From Leptoclinus maculatus (Eukaryota > Chordata > Actinopteri > Perciformes > Stichaeidae): DNA of 64,000 nucleotides. The notes under the pieces were generated by a model. The model was not told where the DNA came from. It searched no databases and saw nothing but the letters and a program-made list of their open reading frames with translations. The stretch spans positions 17,210,674-17,274,673 of the forward strand of contig JAVDOI010000008.1 of NCBI GenBank assembly GCA_032191485.1. The letters run 5' to 3'. Positions 36,674 to 50,062 of this stretch are shown here, in pieces; the stretch's first letter is position 1; each line of letters begins with the position of its first letter. Both the position numbers and the translations under genes were made by a program.

Positions 36674-38111
36674 ATCTGTTTCATCATCTTTCCCATATTT
36701 CTAGTTCAGGTAATTAGACCACATGAGGAACATTACTGGTCATCGGGAAGAATTTTGAGTTGAAAATGTGGAACCCTGAAGTCCCCAGATTGTCTGAAAG
36801 TTATTGTTATATTAAACCACAGAAAATGGCCATGTAATCCATTACTCTCCAACACTGTAGAGAGTAACCAGTACAACCTTCCAAAGATTCAGATTTGTTC
36901 AACATCTGTTGTGTCTGTGATTTGCTTTTACTATCACACATCAAAAATCAACAAAAATATATTTTTCCAACTTTGATGCCTTATAAATTCACCCTTAAAT
37001 CAGTGTTGCTCCACCACACATGTAGTACTATCCAAAGTGTTTTATAATCCGTGTTTGAATAGTAAATGATTGTCAATACACAGTTTGTAGTGTGTCAAAA
37101 TATATCTTGAGCTGAGTTTTGTTCTGTTTTGCAATTGAAAAATTTAGATTTGTCTGATTGTACGATGGCGGACATTTTGCTGCCCTTTCAGCGGAATTGT
37201 TGGCTGTAAATATTCACTTACAACCTCTAGCCTTCTTAAAAGTATGCAAACATAGAATAACATACTACTAACCAAAGGATACTTCAATATATACTCTCAG
37301 AAATAGAGATTTGGCTTTGAATTGGCTCCTGCTGAACAAGGGAAGGTTTGTGTACGTGATCTGAGAGTGCATCTGAGAGTCCTCCTCTTTATTCCAGCTG
37401 AACAGAAATGCACGGCTTCACATAAAATCGGCAGAAATTTAGCAACAGCAGAGCCAATATGGCTGACTCAGACAGTTGCTCCATCAGTGGCTCTGGCTCT
37501 ATTTTATAAGCATATCGTTATGTGTATTGGTGTTGTTTGTCATGCAATGCCTGTATGTTCTTTTACTAACCAATGCTGAAAAAGTAAGAATTACTGTATA
37601 CCAGATTTCTTTATAAATAAAGTGAATATATTGAGAGGGAAACAAAACTCTGTGCTGTCTACTCTGTTTAGATTTATATCTGACCAGTACCAGAGTCCAG
37701 CTCTCTGAGAGTGGCACTATTAAACTTTAACTGCATCCATCAAAGGCTGGTCTCAAGCAGTGTATCAGACAACAAATGTGCACTCTGTAGTCAAACAAAT
37801 ATTCTTTTGTGGACTTTAAATATTGGTGCCTCGAGTTGTAATCACATGTCTGTAAACAATTTAATTGGTAAACAAAAAAAGCACACTATTTCAGAAGTAT
37901 GTTTGTCTCTGTAGCTGAGGTTTCTTGAGTTGGAGGAGAAAAGTGGCTACCTCCTAATTTCAGAGGCTCAGGTTCCAGGGAAGGACTGCAAGAATGTGAT
38001 ATAATAATAGACAATTCTAGGCACTACCTTCCCTAGAGGTTTTCAATCGTACTGTAATTCTTTGGCAGGTATTATATTGCATTCTGTGTGGTATTAAAAG
38101 GTCTTAATAAA
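36674..38111 (+). other. 3' UTR of the CD225-family gene
   Basis: Sequence after the stop codon with two candidate polyadenylation signals, AATAAA at 37,616-37,621 and at 38,106-38,111. Which is used cannot be told. Confidence 0.5.
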
Positions 38112-40669
38112 GTTAAAAGTAACTTGCAGACACCCTGTTATGGAAGAATGTTTTTTTCTTTTGTTCAGTCAACATCTCAGGCTATAGCCTGAAGCTGCCA
38201 GTACCCTCAGTTTAAAGTGTAGACTTTATAACTGCGTCAGGGTTTTTAGTGTCAACACAGAATTGCTTTACTACATTGTGTAAGATGTGCAAGAGAACGA
38301 ACTGACACGACATCCGTAGCACTACAGCTGTGGAGTAGAGAAAAGGTCTGGAGAAACGTTGGTGCGTCATTATGAGTTAATGAAAAGTGATCCAGGCTGT
38401 TTCGGTAAATGATTCGCCTTTCCTGCTCTCGTAGCCCCTCCCTCATTGTTTCCTTGGACACAACTTAATGTCCTTCAGGAATTAGAAGGAGGAGTACTGG
38501 CATGATTACTTTATATTCTTAACGTTCTTCTCCTACATCCTACTGGCCTAATATCTGTTTATATTTTTCCATCATGAATTTACTGCTTGTATAACACCAG
38601 ACATCTGACTAGGCTCAATATACTTTCAGGTTTATCTCATTATTTTTTGTACCTTGAGTTTTTGCGATCAGACTAACCAGGATGAGACCTCTTTGTTTGG
38701 GACCAGATATGAGCAGCCGGCCTGTTGACGACTCAAACATGTTTAATTTTCTCCTTTTTCATATGATGAAGTAATGCAACTGGATCAACGTGTTGTGACA
38801 ACTTGTGCACGTGGTTTTCTATTTTTAAGGGAACTTTATTTTAACCGCTGAGCTCAAAATGGATCACAACTGGGCTCATTTGTTAAAAGAGCTTTTTGAA
38901 GCGTGATCAGGCATGTATTCATGGATCATCATTATGTGGCTTTCCTTTTGATTTCATCCAGTTTAATGGAGGATTCCTTATAATAAGTGTTTTGTATTTA
39001 ACTTGTGTTTGCATAGCTGCCTATTTTGTACTCTGTATTATTTTTAAAGCCCATGTAGGCACAAGCACTGCAAATGAGCTTCGGCTATAAATGTATCTGA
39101 TTTGTCTTCCTTCCCCCGCTCAGTGCTTTAGCGAAAGTGCAGTTGTCTGTGGTGAATGATTATCTGCAGGCCTGGATCATCTTCCCTGCATGGAAGCCAT
39201 TAATAAAAGCCAATATCTGTCATTTAACTTTAAATGACGCAGCACAGGCTGACTGAGCACGCAGGAGGCCCTGTTTCTGATGATGTCAACTGCTTGACAA
39301 AGAGGAGCAAGGTGCTACGGTGGCACAGGTTTGACACATTTACAGCCGTTGAAATATACCATAATCCATCTTCCATAGGAAATAGGCCACCGACATGTGT
39401 CAAGTAGCGTGCAGCTTGCTTACAGTATAACGACTGTGCTCAACAGTCTTGTGGTTGCTTCACTACACACGAGTTTTGAGAAGGACCACAAGCAGCAACG
39501 AGCCGCACTGTGGTAATAATACTGAACATGGAAATGTCTGGTACCATAAGGTGTTGTTTGTATAGTACAAGTAGAGAGATGAAGAATGGAAGTATTTTAA
39601 TAAGAAAGCTCCCGAAAAATTCCTACTTTTAAAGAAAAGAGTTACTTTGCTAAAAGTCACAGTAGGTTACATTACGTTATATATGTCATGGCAGTGTGTA
39701 GCTTCTATTTCACACTTAACTGTGTTGTATATTTATCATGAGCTCAAACATCCATAAAATTAACCATAATTCATACTCAAAATATATATGAGTTCAGCAC
39801 TTTCTAACCACTCGACTGGTCGTGCCTAAAACCAAGTGCACGCTGCAAACATCCATTGTCTGTGCCCCCATTGCAGTGACTTTCATTATGTGCTCTTACT
39901 CATATTTGCTTTCAGTGGTGGTGTGTACTGACGGGTTTCTGGTATGAGATCATGCTTTGATAAGATCACACCATGCTGATCATGTTTCAGAAAGTATTCA
40001 TACAGGTACAGGTGCTAGGAGCTGATTCAACACAGGCAGTGGCACAACGGTAAAACCAGTTTTGTTTTTCCTTTCTTTACTCACAACAATCCTTTCATTT
40101 GGGCTAACATCGAGGGTGCCAACAACCTCCATCCCTTTCAGCACTGCCCTTTCTGGGTTTGGCTTTTACAGTTGGTCAGGATATGAAACGGGATTAGGTA
40201 ACTTCATTGTTTGTTCAGTGATTATCGACTTCCTGCAGAATTTCCAGTAAGGTAAAAACACGGTTAACAGCTGGGCTGTAATAGGACTGCACCGCTCACC
40301 ATATTACTTCCCTTTATTGGAATGTTAAACAGCAATATTGATGCGGTAAGATAACGAACAGGCATTACAAGGGAGCAGCAGTAGAGAACACATGCTGTTC
40401 ATGAACAACCCTGTAATGCTGCTGCAGTGCTTCTGGCTCAACAATGTGCTGTCTGCTGCCTCTCACTGGCCATAAACAAGCATTGGACAAAATAAACATG
40501 CAAGTCAATACAACTAGAAAAGTACAAGACTGAATGTGTGTCTGAGATAGTCTGAACAAAACTCATTAAAGGGCTCTGTTACTGCATAGCATTACAATAT
40601 GTGTTGTGTCCATTCCCTGCCCATTGGTCAAAGACAAGCCAAAAGCTCTTGTTTCTATGCCGTCTACGC
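38112..40669. other. Intergenic region, CD225-family gene to sdha
   Basis: No gene, RNA or named repeat that I can support. The two flanking genes converge here. Confidence 0.6.
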
Positions 40670-40675
40670 TTTATT
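40670..40675 (-). promoter_or_regulatory. sdha: Candidate polyadenylation signal of sdha
   Basis: AATAAA on the minus strand, giving a 3' UTR of about 1.2 kb (41,855 to about 40,650). Confidence 0.5.
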
Positions 40676-41855
40676 GCAAATAAGTACAAATGGAATATAA
40701 AGTAAAACCTTTTTAAAAACAGGTAAATAAATGAAGTCTCCCTTTCAGAGAATAAGTACAGTACAATTTGTGCAATACGTCAAGAGACAGCACCGAGTAC
40801 ATCCTTCAAAGTCATTGGTGGAGTTCCAGTTAGTTGATTTTCCCATCAATTCTACATTCCACATAGTTTTGTTTAATGGAAACCGCTCTTATCTCAAGTG
40901 CTCTTGAAGCACTTAGAGCTGGCACCAATGTTGGTGAACAATTCATTGCTTCTGGAACAACACTGGTCAGCAACCTCAAAATCCTTGTTTACATCACTGA
41001 CCGACCCTTACTGGAACTTATCTTGTGTTCTCAGAGAAAGCAACAGCAACACCAAATGTATAAAGAAGCCATTGCTTCAGCCAACAGCTGACAGCTGTGA
41101 CACCATATTTTGGCTAAATACATACACGCATCAAGCTGCTTAATTCAGTTAACCTTAGGAGTTAAGAATTACAGATAACTTAAGGTCAATTACGTTTATC
41201 AGCTGATTATATACTGCACATGAAATAGATGTACTTTGTTGTTTGGACCACACGCATGAAGTATCACAAAAAGCATCACAGACTGAAGGCATACTACCTC
41301 ATGCTCAACAAGTACATTAAGTATAACTCGTTATGTTTATTGTACATTTAAGCAATATTTACATACTTAAAACATCCCTTTGTGGCTTGCCATACATGTG
41401 CATTTCAAATTGCAATCATTTCCACCATCTCTTTACTTTAGAAAGCGAAAGAAGAGAAGTTATAATTGAAGAATGGAACACAAGACTTGTAAATGCGAGT
41501 ATGGGGTCATCCCAGAAAACCAAACTTAAGTGGTGCAACACTTGATGAATAGTTTTTGTACTGTAAAAGTCACCCACTAGTCTTGAGTGCCTCATAATAC
41601 ATGTTGAACCATGTTGAAAATCGATCTGCTGCACGCAGATTAAATCAAGGCAAAACACACAGAGGAACAAGGAAGGTGTCTCACAAAGGAAGGTGAGACA
41701 AAGGGATGGAGACAAGACAGATTTGTATTTAACCATCATAAACGGATACATGTGCAGCCATAAGCAAAGCTTGTCCCAGATATCATCATCATCATCTTCA
41801 TAAATAGCATATAAAAGTGAATTGCTTGTAAGGGGTGAGAGGAAAGGAGATCTTC

Positions 41856-43419
41856 TTAGTAGGAGCGGATGGCAGGAGGGACAGTGGCACAGACCTGCTC
41901 GTCCAAAGAGTGGTCGATAACAGGGCGGTACTCCAGGGTCACCTGTGATGAGACAAAAACAATGGATAAATCACATATTACTGACTATTCAGGCCTGCAA
42001 AGTTAATTAACAGCAGCCTGCTGTAAGTGTTACACAACACACACATCGAGTGGGATTGTACCTTTCCAGTCTTAGGGTCGACGTAGGACATAGTGTGCTT
42101 CCTCCAGTGCTGCTCGTAGGGCACCTTCTCCTGACCCTGCAGGGGCTTTGAGTAGTCGTACTCATCGAGACGGTCCTGGAATATATTAAAGAAAAACAAT
42201 ATCAGCTGCAATACAGAGTGAGAAGTTATGTACCCAGTTATCCACGAACACAAAAAGAAATACAAAGTCAGTTTAGAAAAGAACGGATCAAGCGATGGAA
42301 TGAATGTTAGGAGCAAACAGTGGGTGATTGATCTCAATCTAAGGTAAGCAGAGAATAACAGAAAGAAAAGGAGAACAATGACAGAATGGTGAAGCAGAGG
42401 AAAAACCACTGCAAAAACAAAACAATGGATAAAGAAACGCATATACACAGAATGGTCCAACTGACCTTGAAGTCCTCTCTGGCGTGGGCTCCGCGGCTCT
42501 CCTTTCTCTGCTCAGCAGAGTTGATGGTCTGGACGGCGTTCAGCATCAGATTCTGCAGCTCCAAAGTTTCCACCAGGTCTGTGTTCCACACAATGCCTGG
42601 AAGAGAGAAAGGGGAAGTTATTTTATCACAGTGCTTCACAGAGTAATACTGCAGGAGCCGTTTTTGTTTGTTTTGGTTTCCGACCTACAAGGCGTCGCAG
42701 CTTCTAAATGACTCAATCACCGCACGTACGTCGTCATTTAGAAGTTTTTTTTTCAACCGCTTGGCTTTTGAGTACTTTGCAAACTATAGTTTCGTAATTT
42801 TGTTACAAAGGTAACGCACAGGACATTTGCAACACAAACCGAGATCTTCAAGAAATGCATTGTTTTTGTGGAGCGTGTTGGAATCAAATCCGTCCCTGTA
42901 GGCGTCCATTGAGCGTGAACAAATGACTTAAAGCCATGATGAATACTATGGCACCTCTTTGCAGAAAGAGGCAGAAGGAACTGTAAACAGACAGTCACAT
43001 ACAGTGGTGCATTACCTCTGTCAAAGGTCTTGATGTCATCCATGGTCTGGTAAATGGCGTCCATCTTGTCGCATCCCTCCTTCAGAACGGAGCCGGTACG
43101 GAACACTGCAGCATGGGCCTGCATGGTCTGTAAGGGAAGAAGAGACGGATGATTTAAGTTTGTCTATAGAAGTGTCCGTAGGGCTTAATGAAGGAAACAC
43201 AGCAGTAGAATACGGCGTCTAACGTACAGTGACTTAATCTGTCTCTAATGTTAGCGACCTCATTTTGTTTGTGTGCATGTTTTGTGTGTACCTTCTGCAT
43301 GTTGATCCTGATCTCGGAGGTTCTCATGCTTCCATTAGCAAACCTCAGCTTGTCCAGGTTGGCCACAGACTCCTCTCCTGCACTGGGCATCAGAGGGGAC
43401 AGTTTCTCTCCTGAAGAGG

Positions 43420-43451
<32 letters not shown>

Positions 43452-46400
43452 CCAGAGTGAGCAGGTAATGTGTACTACTGATGTCAGATATCCTGTCCGT
43501 AAAGCTCTTAAATGTTGACAAAGTAGTAGTGTTATTTGATATCTAATATTTATCTATTTTGATTGATACAGACATTGTAGTGTCAAATATGAAGAAAAAA
43601 AAGAAATCAAAGCAGAACTAAAGAGACCCACCAGGTTTGTGCTCCTCGGCGATGGTGAGGGCGCAGGCTCTGCCGAACACCACCAGGTCAAGCAGTGAGT
43701 TAGCGCCCAGCCGGTTTGCACCGTGGACACTGGCACATGCCGCCTCGCCGCAGGCATACAGTCCAGGAACTACCTTGTCGTTTCCGTCGGTATGAGTGAT
43801 CACCTGTTAGGAAAAAAAACCAAAGGCGTGTCACTTTGTCGGTGAAGTACTTAAAAGAGAGCGAGGAGATGTGTGTGGATCTAAGCGACTGTGCACACTC
43901 TACCGACCTGTCCCTTGTAGTTGGTGGGTATTCCACCCATGTTGTAATGAACGGTGGGCAGGACAGGGATGGGTTCTTTAGTGACGTCGACTCCAGCAAA
44001 GATCATGGCTGTCTCTGAGATACCAGGCAGCCTTGTGGCCAGCTGCTGGGGAGGCAGGTGGTGAAGCTGCAGGTGCACGTGGTCCTTATCTGGACCAACA
44101 CCCCTGAGGGAACAAAGACAAACAGGAATAAAGATACGATGTAAGTGTGTGCATGGATTAACACTTTTTTGCATGCAGTTATATCTCACACACGTATATA
44201 TTTTGTCCTTACCGGCCCTCTCTGATCTCAATGGTTATAGAGCGGGACACCACGTCTCTGGAGGCCAGGTCTTTGGCATTGGGTGCGTAGCGCTCCATGA
44301 AGCGCTCTCCCTCACTGTTGATCAGGATCCCTCCCTCACCACGGCAACCCTCTGTGATGAGACAACCAGCTCCGTAGATCCCTGTAAAGGTTCACGTGTT
44401 AAAAAAGGGACACAGTTCAGTTATTCTTTGTGAATATGAATATTGCAGACTCAAAATAGCTGTGTTGTAGTAAGATAACTTTGAGCTTAATCCTGGGTTT
44501 TTAGTACAACAATTGTGTTTTATGTTCGATACGTTATTCCTCACCCAAATGTTGATGAACACAAACAAAGAATGTTTTAATAGTAAACTATTAAAAAGCA
44601 GTTATCTTTGCAATGAAAATACTTCATAGTAATAACGTCATCCTCGGTGTGATTGACGTCATAGATTTGAACCACATTGCAACTACAAAGAAGCATAAAG
44701 TCAACACTGTGAACATAACATCCTCAAAACTTTATTGTTATGACACAATATTGTCTCAATAAAAACTAAAATGTGCGCGTTATTTACTTAACAGTGATAA
44801 GTATATTTACATTTACACAAGTAAGTTCTCCAGAGCACCAGAAAATTGTTATTTTGTTTACACTCAAATTGTATTTAGTGCTCATATTCATTCAGTGCAT
44901 TAGTTTAAAAAAAGGAATCAAGATCTTTCTAATATAAAACTCTAATAGAAAACTGTTCTACAACAAAAAACATTTTGATATTATGATTTTGGCTCTCGTT
45001 CTCGTTCTCGTGTTGTGTACTCACATTAAAGTGTCAGTTTTATGGGCTGACTAATGAGAAAGTCGTAATCGTTCTGATGGCATACTCCAGTCTCCACAGT
45101 CAAAGGCTTTTATGGATCCCTTCGATATTTAAATTGTATAAAGAAGGTATGCTGCAAAGTTGGTGCATCACATATAAAAAGGTGAGAAAACTCTGCAGTG
45201 GCTCAGCCTTTGGAGACCTCCAACAGGCCACATCGCTGGGTGACTGAGGAGTCCGGTGTCAAATGTCCAGCAGGAACAAAAATAAAGATGACCACTTGTC
45301 TTTATGCAACAGCAAGCTGTTTTTGGAGCTCAATGTAAACAGGGAGGCCTGAACAGACTCATGGATCAGCCCAGAGTTAGGGAGCTGAAATAAATGTATG
45401 CCAGACCGACTCATTAACTTAAAAGTCCTCTGAGTGTAAATAAACAAGATACGTTACTGTCCCATATAGTAAATGGGACAAAAGGCATTGAATTAATGCA
45501 CTAACAAGTTGTCCAAGCATTACACCAGAGGTAATTCATCCTTACACCTCTCAGTGTCTCTTAATATGTCTGTGGTCAAATTAAAACGCAAAGAGGAACG
45601 GAGAATGGCAATAACTGCCAAACAGACTGAGAATGAAACACAGTTGACACTATTAGTCTCAACACCCCTTTACAGCTTGACAATAAAATAACGGACTTTG
45701 AACGTTCATTGATAGAATACATTTACTAGTTGACATTGCTATAAATAATATAGACATGTCCTTTAAGTATGTATGTAGCTGCTGGTATGCAGCCTTTCAA
45801 AATAAGATTCTGCTTTTACTTTGCTGCCTTCACGCAGCAAAGTAAAGTCAGTAGGACAATTTTACGACTTGGGTTTAATAAGTACATTTTTCTTACCAGT
45901 GGGATGGAACTGTACAAACTCCAAATCCTGGCAGGGCAGGCCAGCTCGGGTCACCATTGCATTTCCATCTCCTGTACTAGTGTGGGCGGATGTGCAGCTG
46001 AAAAAGGTTCTTCCATAACCCCTGGAAGGAAAGATATAACTCATTTATAAACTTTCATACACTTTTGTGCTTCGTCTCATATTGACTCTCAAACTATGGC
46101 AGTTCATTGAAGTAAGGGTTATTAATGAAGACAAAGTGTGTGTACTTTTTTTATTTTTTTGCCAACAGTGAATGGTATACCTACCCAGTAGCAATGACAG
46201 TATTCTTGGATCTGAAGCGGTGAATAGATCCGTCCTCCATGCAGAGAGCAATCACTCCTTTACACTCTCCATTTTCCATCAGCAGGTCCAGGGCAAAGTA
46301 CTCCACAAAGTAACTGGTGTCGTAACGAAGCGACTGAACAGAAGAGAGAGGGTTAAAGGGTAATTCATGGTACTTTATGTATGAGCTGAGTAGAATAAAT

Positions 46401-49195
46401 GATGGAGAAGGTGTGTGGACTTACCCGTCCATAAAGTGTATGCAGTAGGGAGTGTCCTGTCCTGTCTGCTACACAGCAGCAGCGGTGGGCCTGGCCTCCT
46501 TTTCCATACTTGAGACTCTGACCCCCAAAAGCTCTCTGGTAGATCTTCCCATCCTCAGTGCGGCTGAACGGCATGCCAAAGTTCTCCAGCTGCAAAAAGA
46601 GCAGCAAGTTGTTGAGATTTGTAAAGAGCCTTTGTGATGGTGTGACGCCAGAATGAAAATTTGTTCTCAATTTTTTTTAAACAGCTCATACGAACTGTAA
46701 CGGTCCATGTATTTGTTCGTGTTATGTATCGCCCAGTGACTTGTGTGTATCGTTACACCCCTAACACATATACGTCTACATAGTGTTAAGTCAAATAGAT
46801 GGTTTATTGTTTGCAGTTGTTTTCTGTTTGCTTTCTTCACCCACCTCTTCATTTTTTTATGCAGCTGATGATTAACATGTTAACTATTACAAAGACATAT
46901 CCATATCTTACGAAACACAATCTCATACTCTGGACTGAGAAGTACTCTTGTGTGCAAATAATTTTTCCCCAAATTGAATGTTGTATATTCTAATTTAATG
47001 ACTTACAATCTTTTTTAGTAGCAAAAAGCCAGTGAACATAACCACTGATGTGCATGTGTGAGACCTTACCTCCACTACGGCTGCAGGTGCCTGCTCGGTC
47101 ATGTAGTGAATAGCGTCTTGGTCTCCCAGCCAATCAGATCCCTTCACTGTGTCGTAGAAATGCCACCTCCAGTCATCCTCCTCCATGTTCCCCAGAGCTG
47201 CATTGATCCCACCCTGTGAATCAGGTTAATATTCAATAATTTAATACAATTGATTATGAAGATTTGAATTTGCATAATACATCTGTATTGTGGGCTTGCT
47301 AAAGCCCCGTCTAATCAATGCAGAACGTGAGCTATTATACCTGTGCAGCGACAGTGTGAGACCTGGTGGGGAAGAGCTTGGTGACGCATGCAGTGTTGAA
47401 GCCAGCCTCCGACAGGCCAAAAGCTGCCCTAAGGCCTGCTCCTCCAGCTCCTACCACCACAGCATCAAACTCATGATCCACAACTGGGTACTGAGTAGAG
47501 ATCTGAAAACAATGAAGGAGATAAGTTACTAAAAAACATCAAAGAGCCGCTTGCTTGTGCATAGTGGAAATCCCTGTAGTCAGAGAGTGTTTTAAGTATG
47601 CTTAGTTCAAGATCAGTTTGAGGCCATTATTGTTAAATAACTTTGATATTGACATCCAATGAGCAAAATAAATCTGGACAGAAGATTTCGAAGACAAAAT
47701 ACAATACAATGTACAATACTGTACCCTATCATGCATCCACACGAATGAACCTATTAAATGTCAATCTTACATAAAAAGAGCAAACATAACTCACATTATC
47801 TGATACTTTGGCACTTGTCTTGTTGCCATAGATAGAGAAGTGAAAGTTTCTGGATCCCTGAACTGCAGCAGCAGCAGCAGCAGGGACCTGGCACAAAAGA
47901 AAACAATTGATATTAATGGAGAAAACAAACAAGAGAACTATTGCCACGTTCATCATCCTAATGGCTGCTTGCCTATAGCAAACACACTCTTCTGATAAGC
48001 ATGTACTGCTATGTTTATTCCCATTGTAAGAGCCATTTTGTATTCTTAACAGTTTTTTGTATTTTATGTTTATTGCAAAAGTATGTGTGTTATGCCCTTT
48101 AGAATGTTTACCATAGAATAGAGTTAAGGTAATTAGTCATGTTGTAAAATGTGCTTCAAATGTGTGTTTTGCCCTATGAAGATAAAGGCTCCTCTATTCT
48201 GTCCTGCTATTGGATAATTATTTGGTTGACTCCTTTAAGTAGGTTTTCAGTGCTAGTTAGGCTTTGATGGAGCAGGATGTAGAGCAACAATTTTTCTGAC
48301 CGCAGATTATAGACTTTTAAGTTATAGCCAGCAGAAGGTCAATGTTTTGGTACTCCAGTTATTACTTAAGGATTTTGTTTATTTTTTGTCTACATGGAAT
48401 AAAACTACTTTTAACTACGAGCTACGAGCCTCATCATTGGACAGCCAACAAGAAAAGTTTAGCCTGCAAGAGCATATGGTAGTCTACGCGAGTCAGAACC
48501 CTTTACGTTCTGCAAGAAGTGGCCAAGAAGGACGGTAAAATAAGCTGCCACTACACCCATATTAAAGAAAGCTTTAAATGTATATTCCTTGTAACACTTG
48601 TATAACAGTCGATACTATAGCATTAATATCCGTAATCATTTAGCACTTAAATCTAGCGCACTTTGTAACTGATGGACGTTTTTACTCAACAATGGTCTGA
48701 TCATTGTCAGATTATTTTAGTGTACAGTTGCCTTTGCAGAGATTTGCATTGCATCCTTTAACAAATGGCTAGCTAACGCACAGCGGCTACAACCACAAGG
48801 GCAACTGAAGGGACTTTTATAACTATGATGGAATACCACGAGTATCTTGACAGTTTTCTGAAAACATTACTTTCTATGTATGAAGAGAAACAAATAGAGA
48901 TGGCACAGCTACATATAACAATTAGTTGAACTCGCATGATAGCTTTTCTTCGTGGTGTCACATTGAAACACCCTAAGCTACATAACATAGGTTACGCAAG
49001 TCGGAATCTGTGGCTTACGAAAGCTGTGCGACAAAATTCCCCCTTTCAGCGAAAAGAAGAAGACAATCAACACACATAACCAGATCACATACAGATATAT
49101 GAAAGATTTAGTATCCAACTACTAATACTCACTGCTTTTGTTTTAGAGAGCACCCTCTTGGAGAGGAGTCGGGAAGCAACACCTACACTCGCCAT
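41856..49195 (-). CDS. sdha: Succinate dehydrogenase flavoprotein subunit A, mitochondrial
   Basis: Catalytic FAD subunit of respiratory complex II; oxidises succinate to fumarate on the matrix side of the inner membrane. Fifteen exons: 49195-49133, 47887-47795, 47502-47341, 47213-47070, 46589-46425, 46333-46185, 46021-45897, 44381-44213, 44103-43908, 43803-43632, 43410-43292, 43127-43016, 42596-42466, 42175-42062, 41942-41856. They sum to 2,001 nt, 666 aa, close to the human protein (664). The N-terminus MASVGVASRLLSKRV is a basic mitochondrial presequence. Exon 3 has the dinucleotide fold GAGGAG (70-75) and the RSH motif whose His101 is the covalent FAD site. FVQFHPTG, GCRGEGG and HGANRLGANSLLDL are conserved flavoprotein motifs; the protein ends VPPAIRSY. 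No break or missing key residue. Head to head with ccdc127. Confidence 0.98.
43421..43450. repeat. (AAC)n microsatellite in an sdha intron
   Basis: About ten AAC units, starting 11 bp outside an sdha splice acceptor. Confidence 0.95.
44382..45896. other. Largest internal sdha intron
   Basis: About 1.5 kb, AT-rich, with a short gttctc repeat near 44,996-45,010. No nested gene seen. Confidence 0.6.
46684..46764. mobile_element. hAT-like relic in an sdha intron
   Basis: Contains gtaacggtccatgtatttgt and, at the right, gtatcgttacacccctaac, reminiscent of the two ends of fish hAT elements brought close together. A degraded remnant at best. Confidence 0.35.
47888..49132. other. sdha intron 1
   Basis: 1.2 kb between the presequence exon and exon 2. 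No repeat or nested gene recognised. Confidence 0.6.
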
Positions 49196-50062
49196 GTTGT
49201 CAGTTGAAGGAGCGATTCTGAGCAACGGTGGAGGATGAGATTTTCCGTAGCAATGGGACAAACCACTCTCCGAGAACGGGGGATATCACTCATGTCACAC
49301 CTAATGGGTATTCCTTAAAACCCTTATTAACGCGATTACACTGGGAAAACAGTATTCGTATTGGCACAATGCATTCAGATAAATACACACAAGATTTTAT
49401 TATAACACATAATGGGGTCTTAATACAAGTGGCATTCCATGAAACACCCCCAGTCGGTAAAAATTGACTGCTGCAGCGTAATGTTGTGTCAGCAGGCAGG
49501 GTGTGCAGGAACAAATGTATAAGTGACCTAGGCGTTTCATTCAAGGTGAGACACAGCACCATACATGTAACAGACGTAAGCAGTCTTGCAGTCGGACTTA
49601 CACAACTTTTATGTCCCGTGTTATGTTTATGTATTAAATACTCTAGCGAGCATGAGCCAGCGAGCTAACCGCTAGCTAGCATGTTAGCTAATAGCTAGCC
49701 TTGTTTATGGTTAGCAGGAATGTCAACCTTCCAGTCATGTCAGACCGGTGTTGTTTTTGCAGCCTGTCGCGGTGTTTTTGTGAAACAAATTCAATGGATA
49801 CTCGGACCTTCACTGTTTATTGAAACATGAGACTTTGCAATTAAGTTCAATTAATTAATTTAAATTAAGTGTCTGGTTATGTATATGGCTAAGCCACCTC
49901 GTAACTGTGTTGCTCCTGACACTTAGCTGCTGTCAGTGATAAACACCATTACTCTTCAGATTGTGTTGCAAAATGTAAAAAAATGTCACATTGTAAATTC
50001 AAAAGGAGTCCGTTATTACTGATGCGTTTGTCTCCCTGTGTGTTTGTGTGACAGCAGTCTCC
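49196..50062. promoter_or_regulatory. Divergent promoter region, sdha / ccdc127
   Basis: The two start codons are 867 bp apart on opposite strands. The sdha 5' UTR lies just right of 49,195. The ccdc127 start exon opens with an AG at 50,053-50,054 after a T/G-rich tract, so ccdc127 probably has an upstream non-coding first exon within this interval. No TATA box is evident, as usual for such housekeeping pairs. Confidence 0.6.

Noticed and set aside
38896..39090. Hydrophobic 64-codon frame
   Set aside because: AT-rich intergenic DNA; hydrophobicity follows from base composition, and no splice or promoter support was seen.
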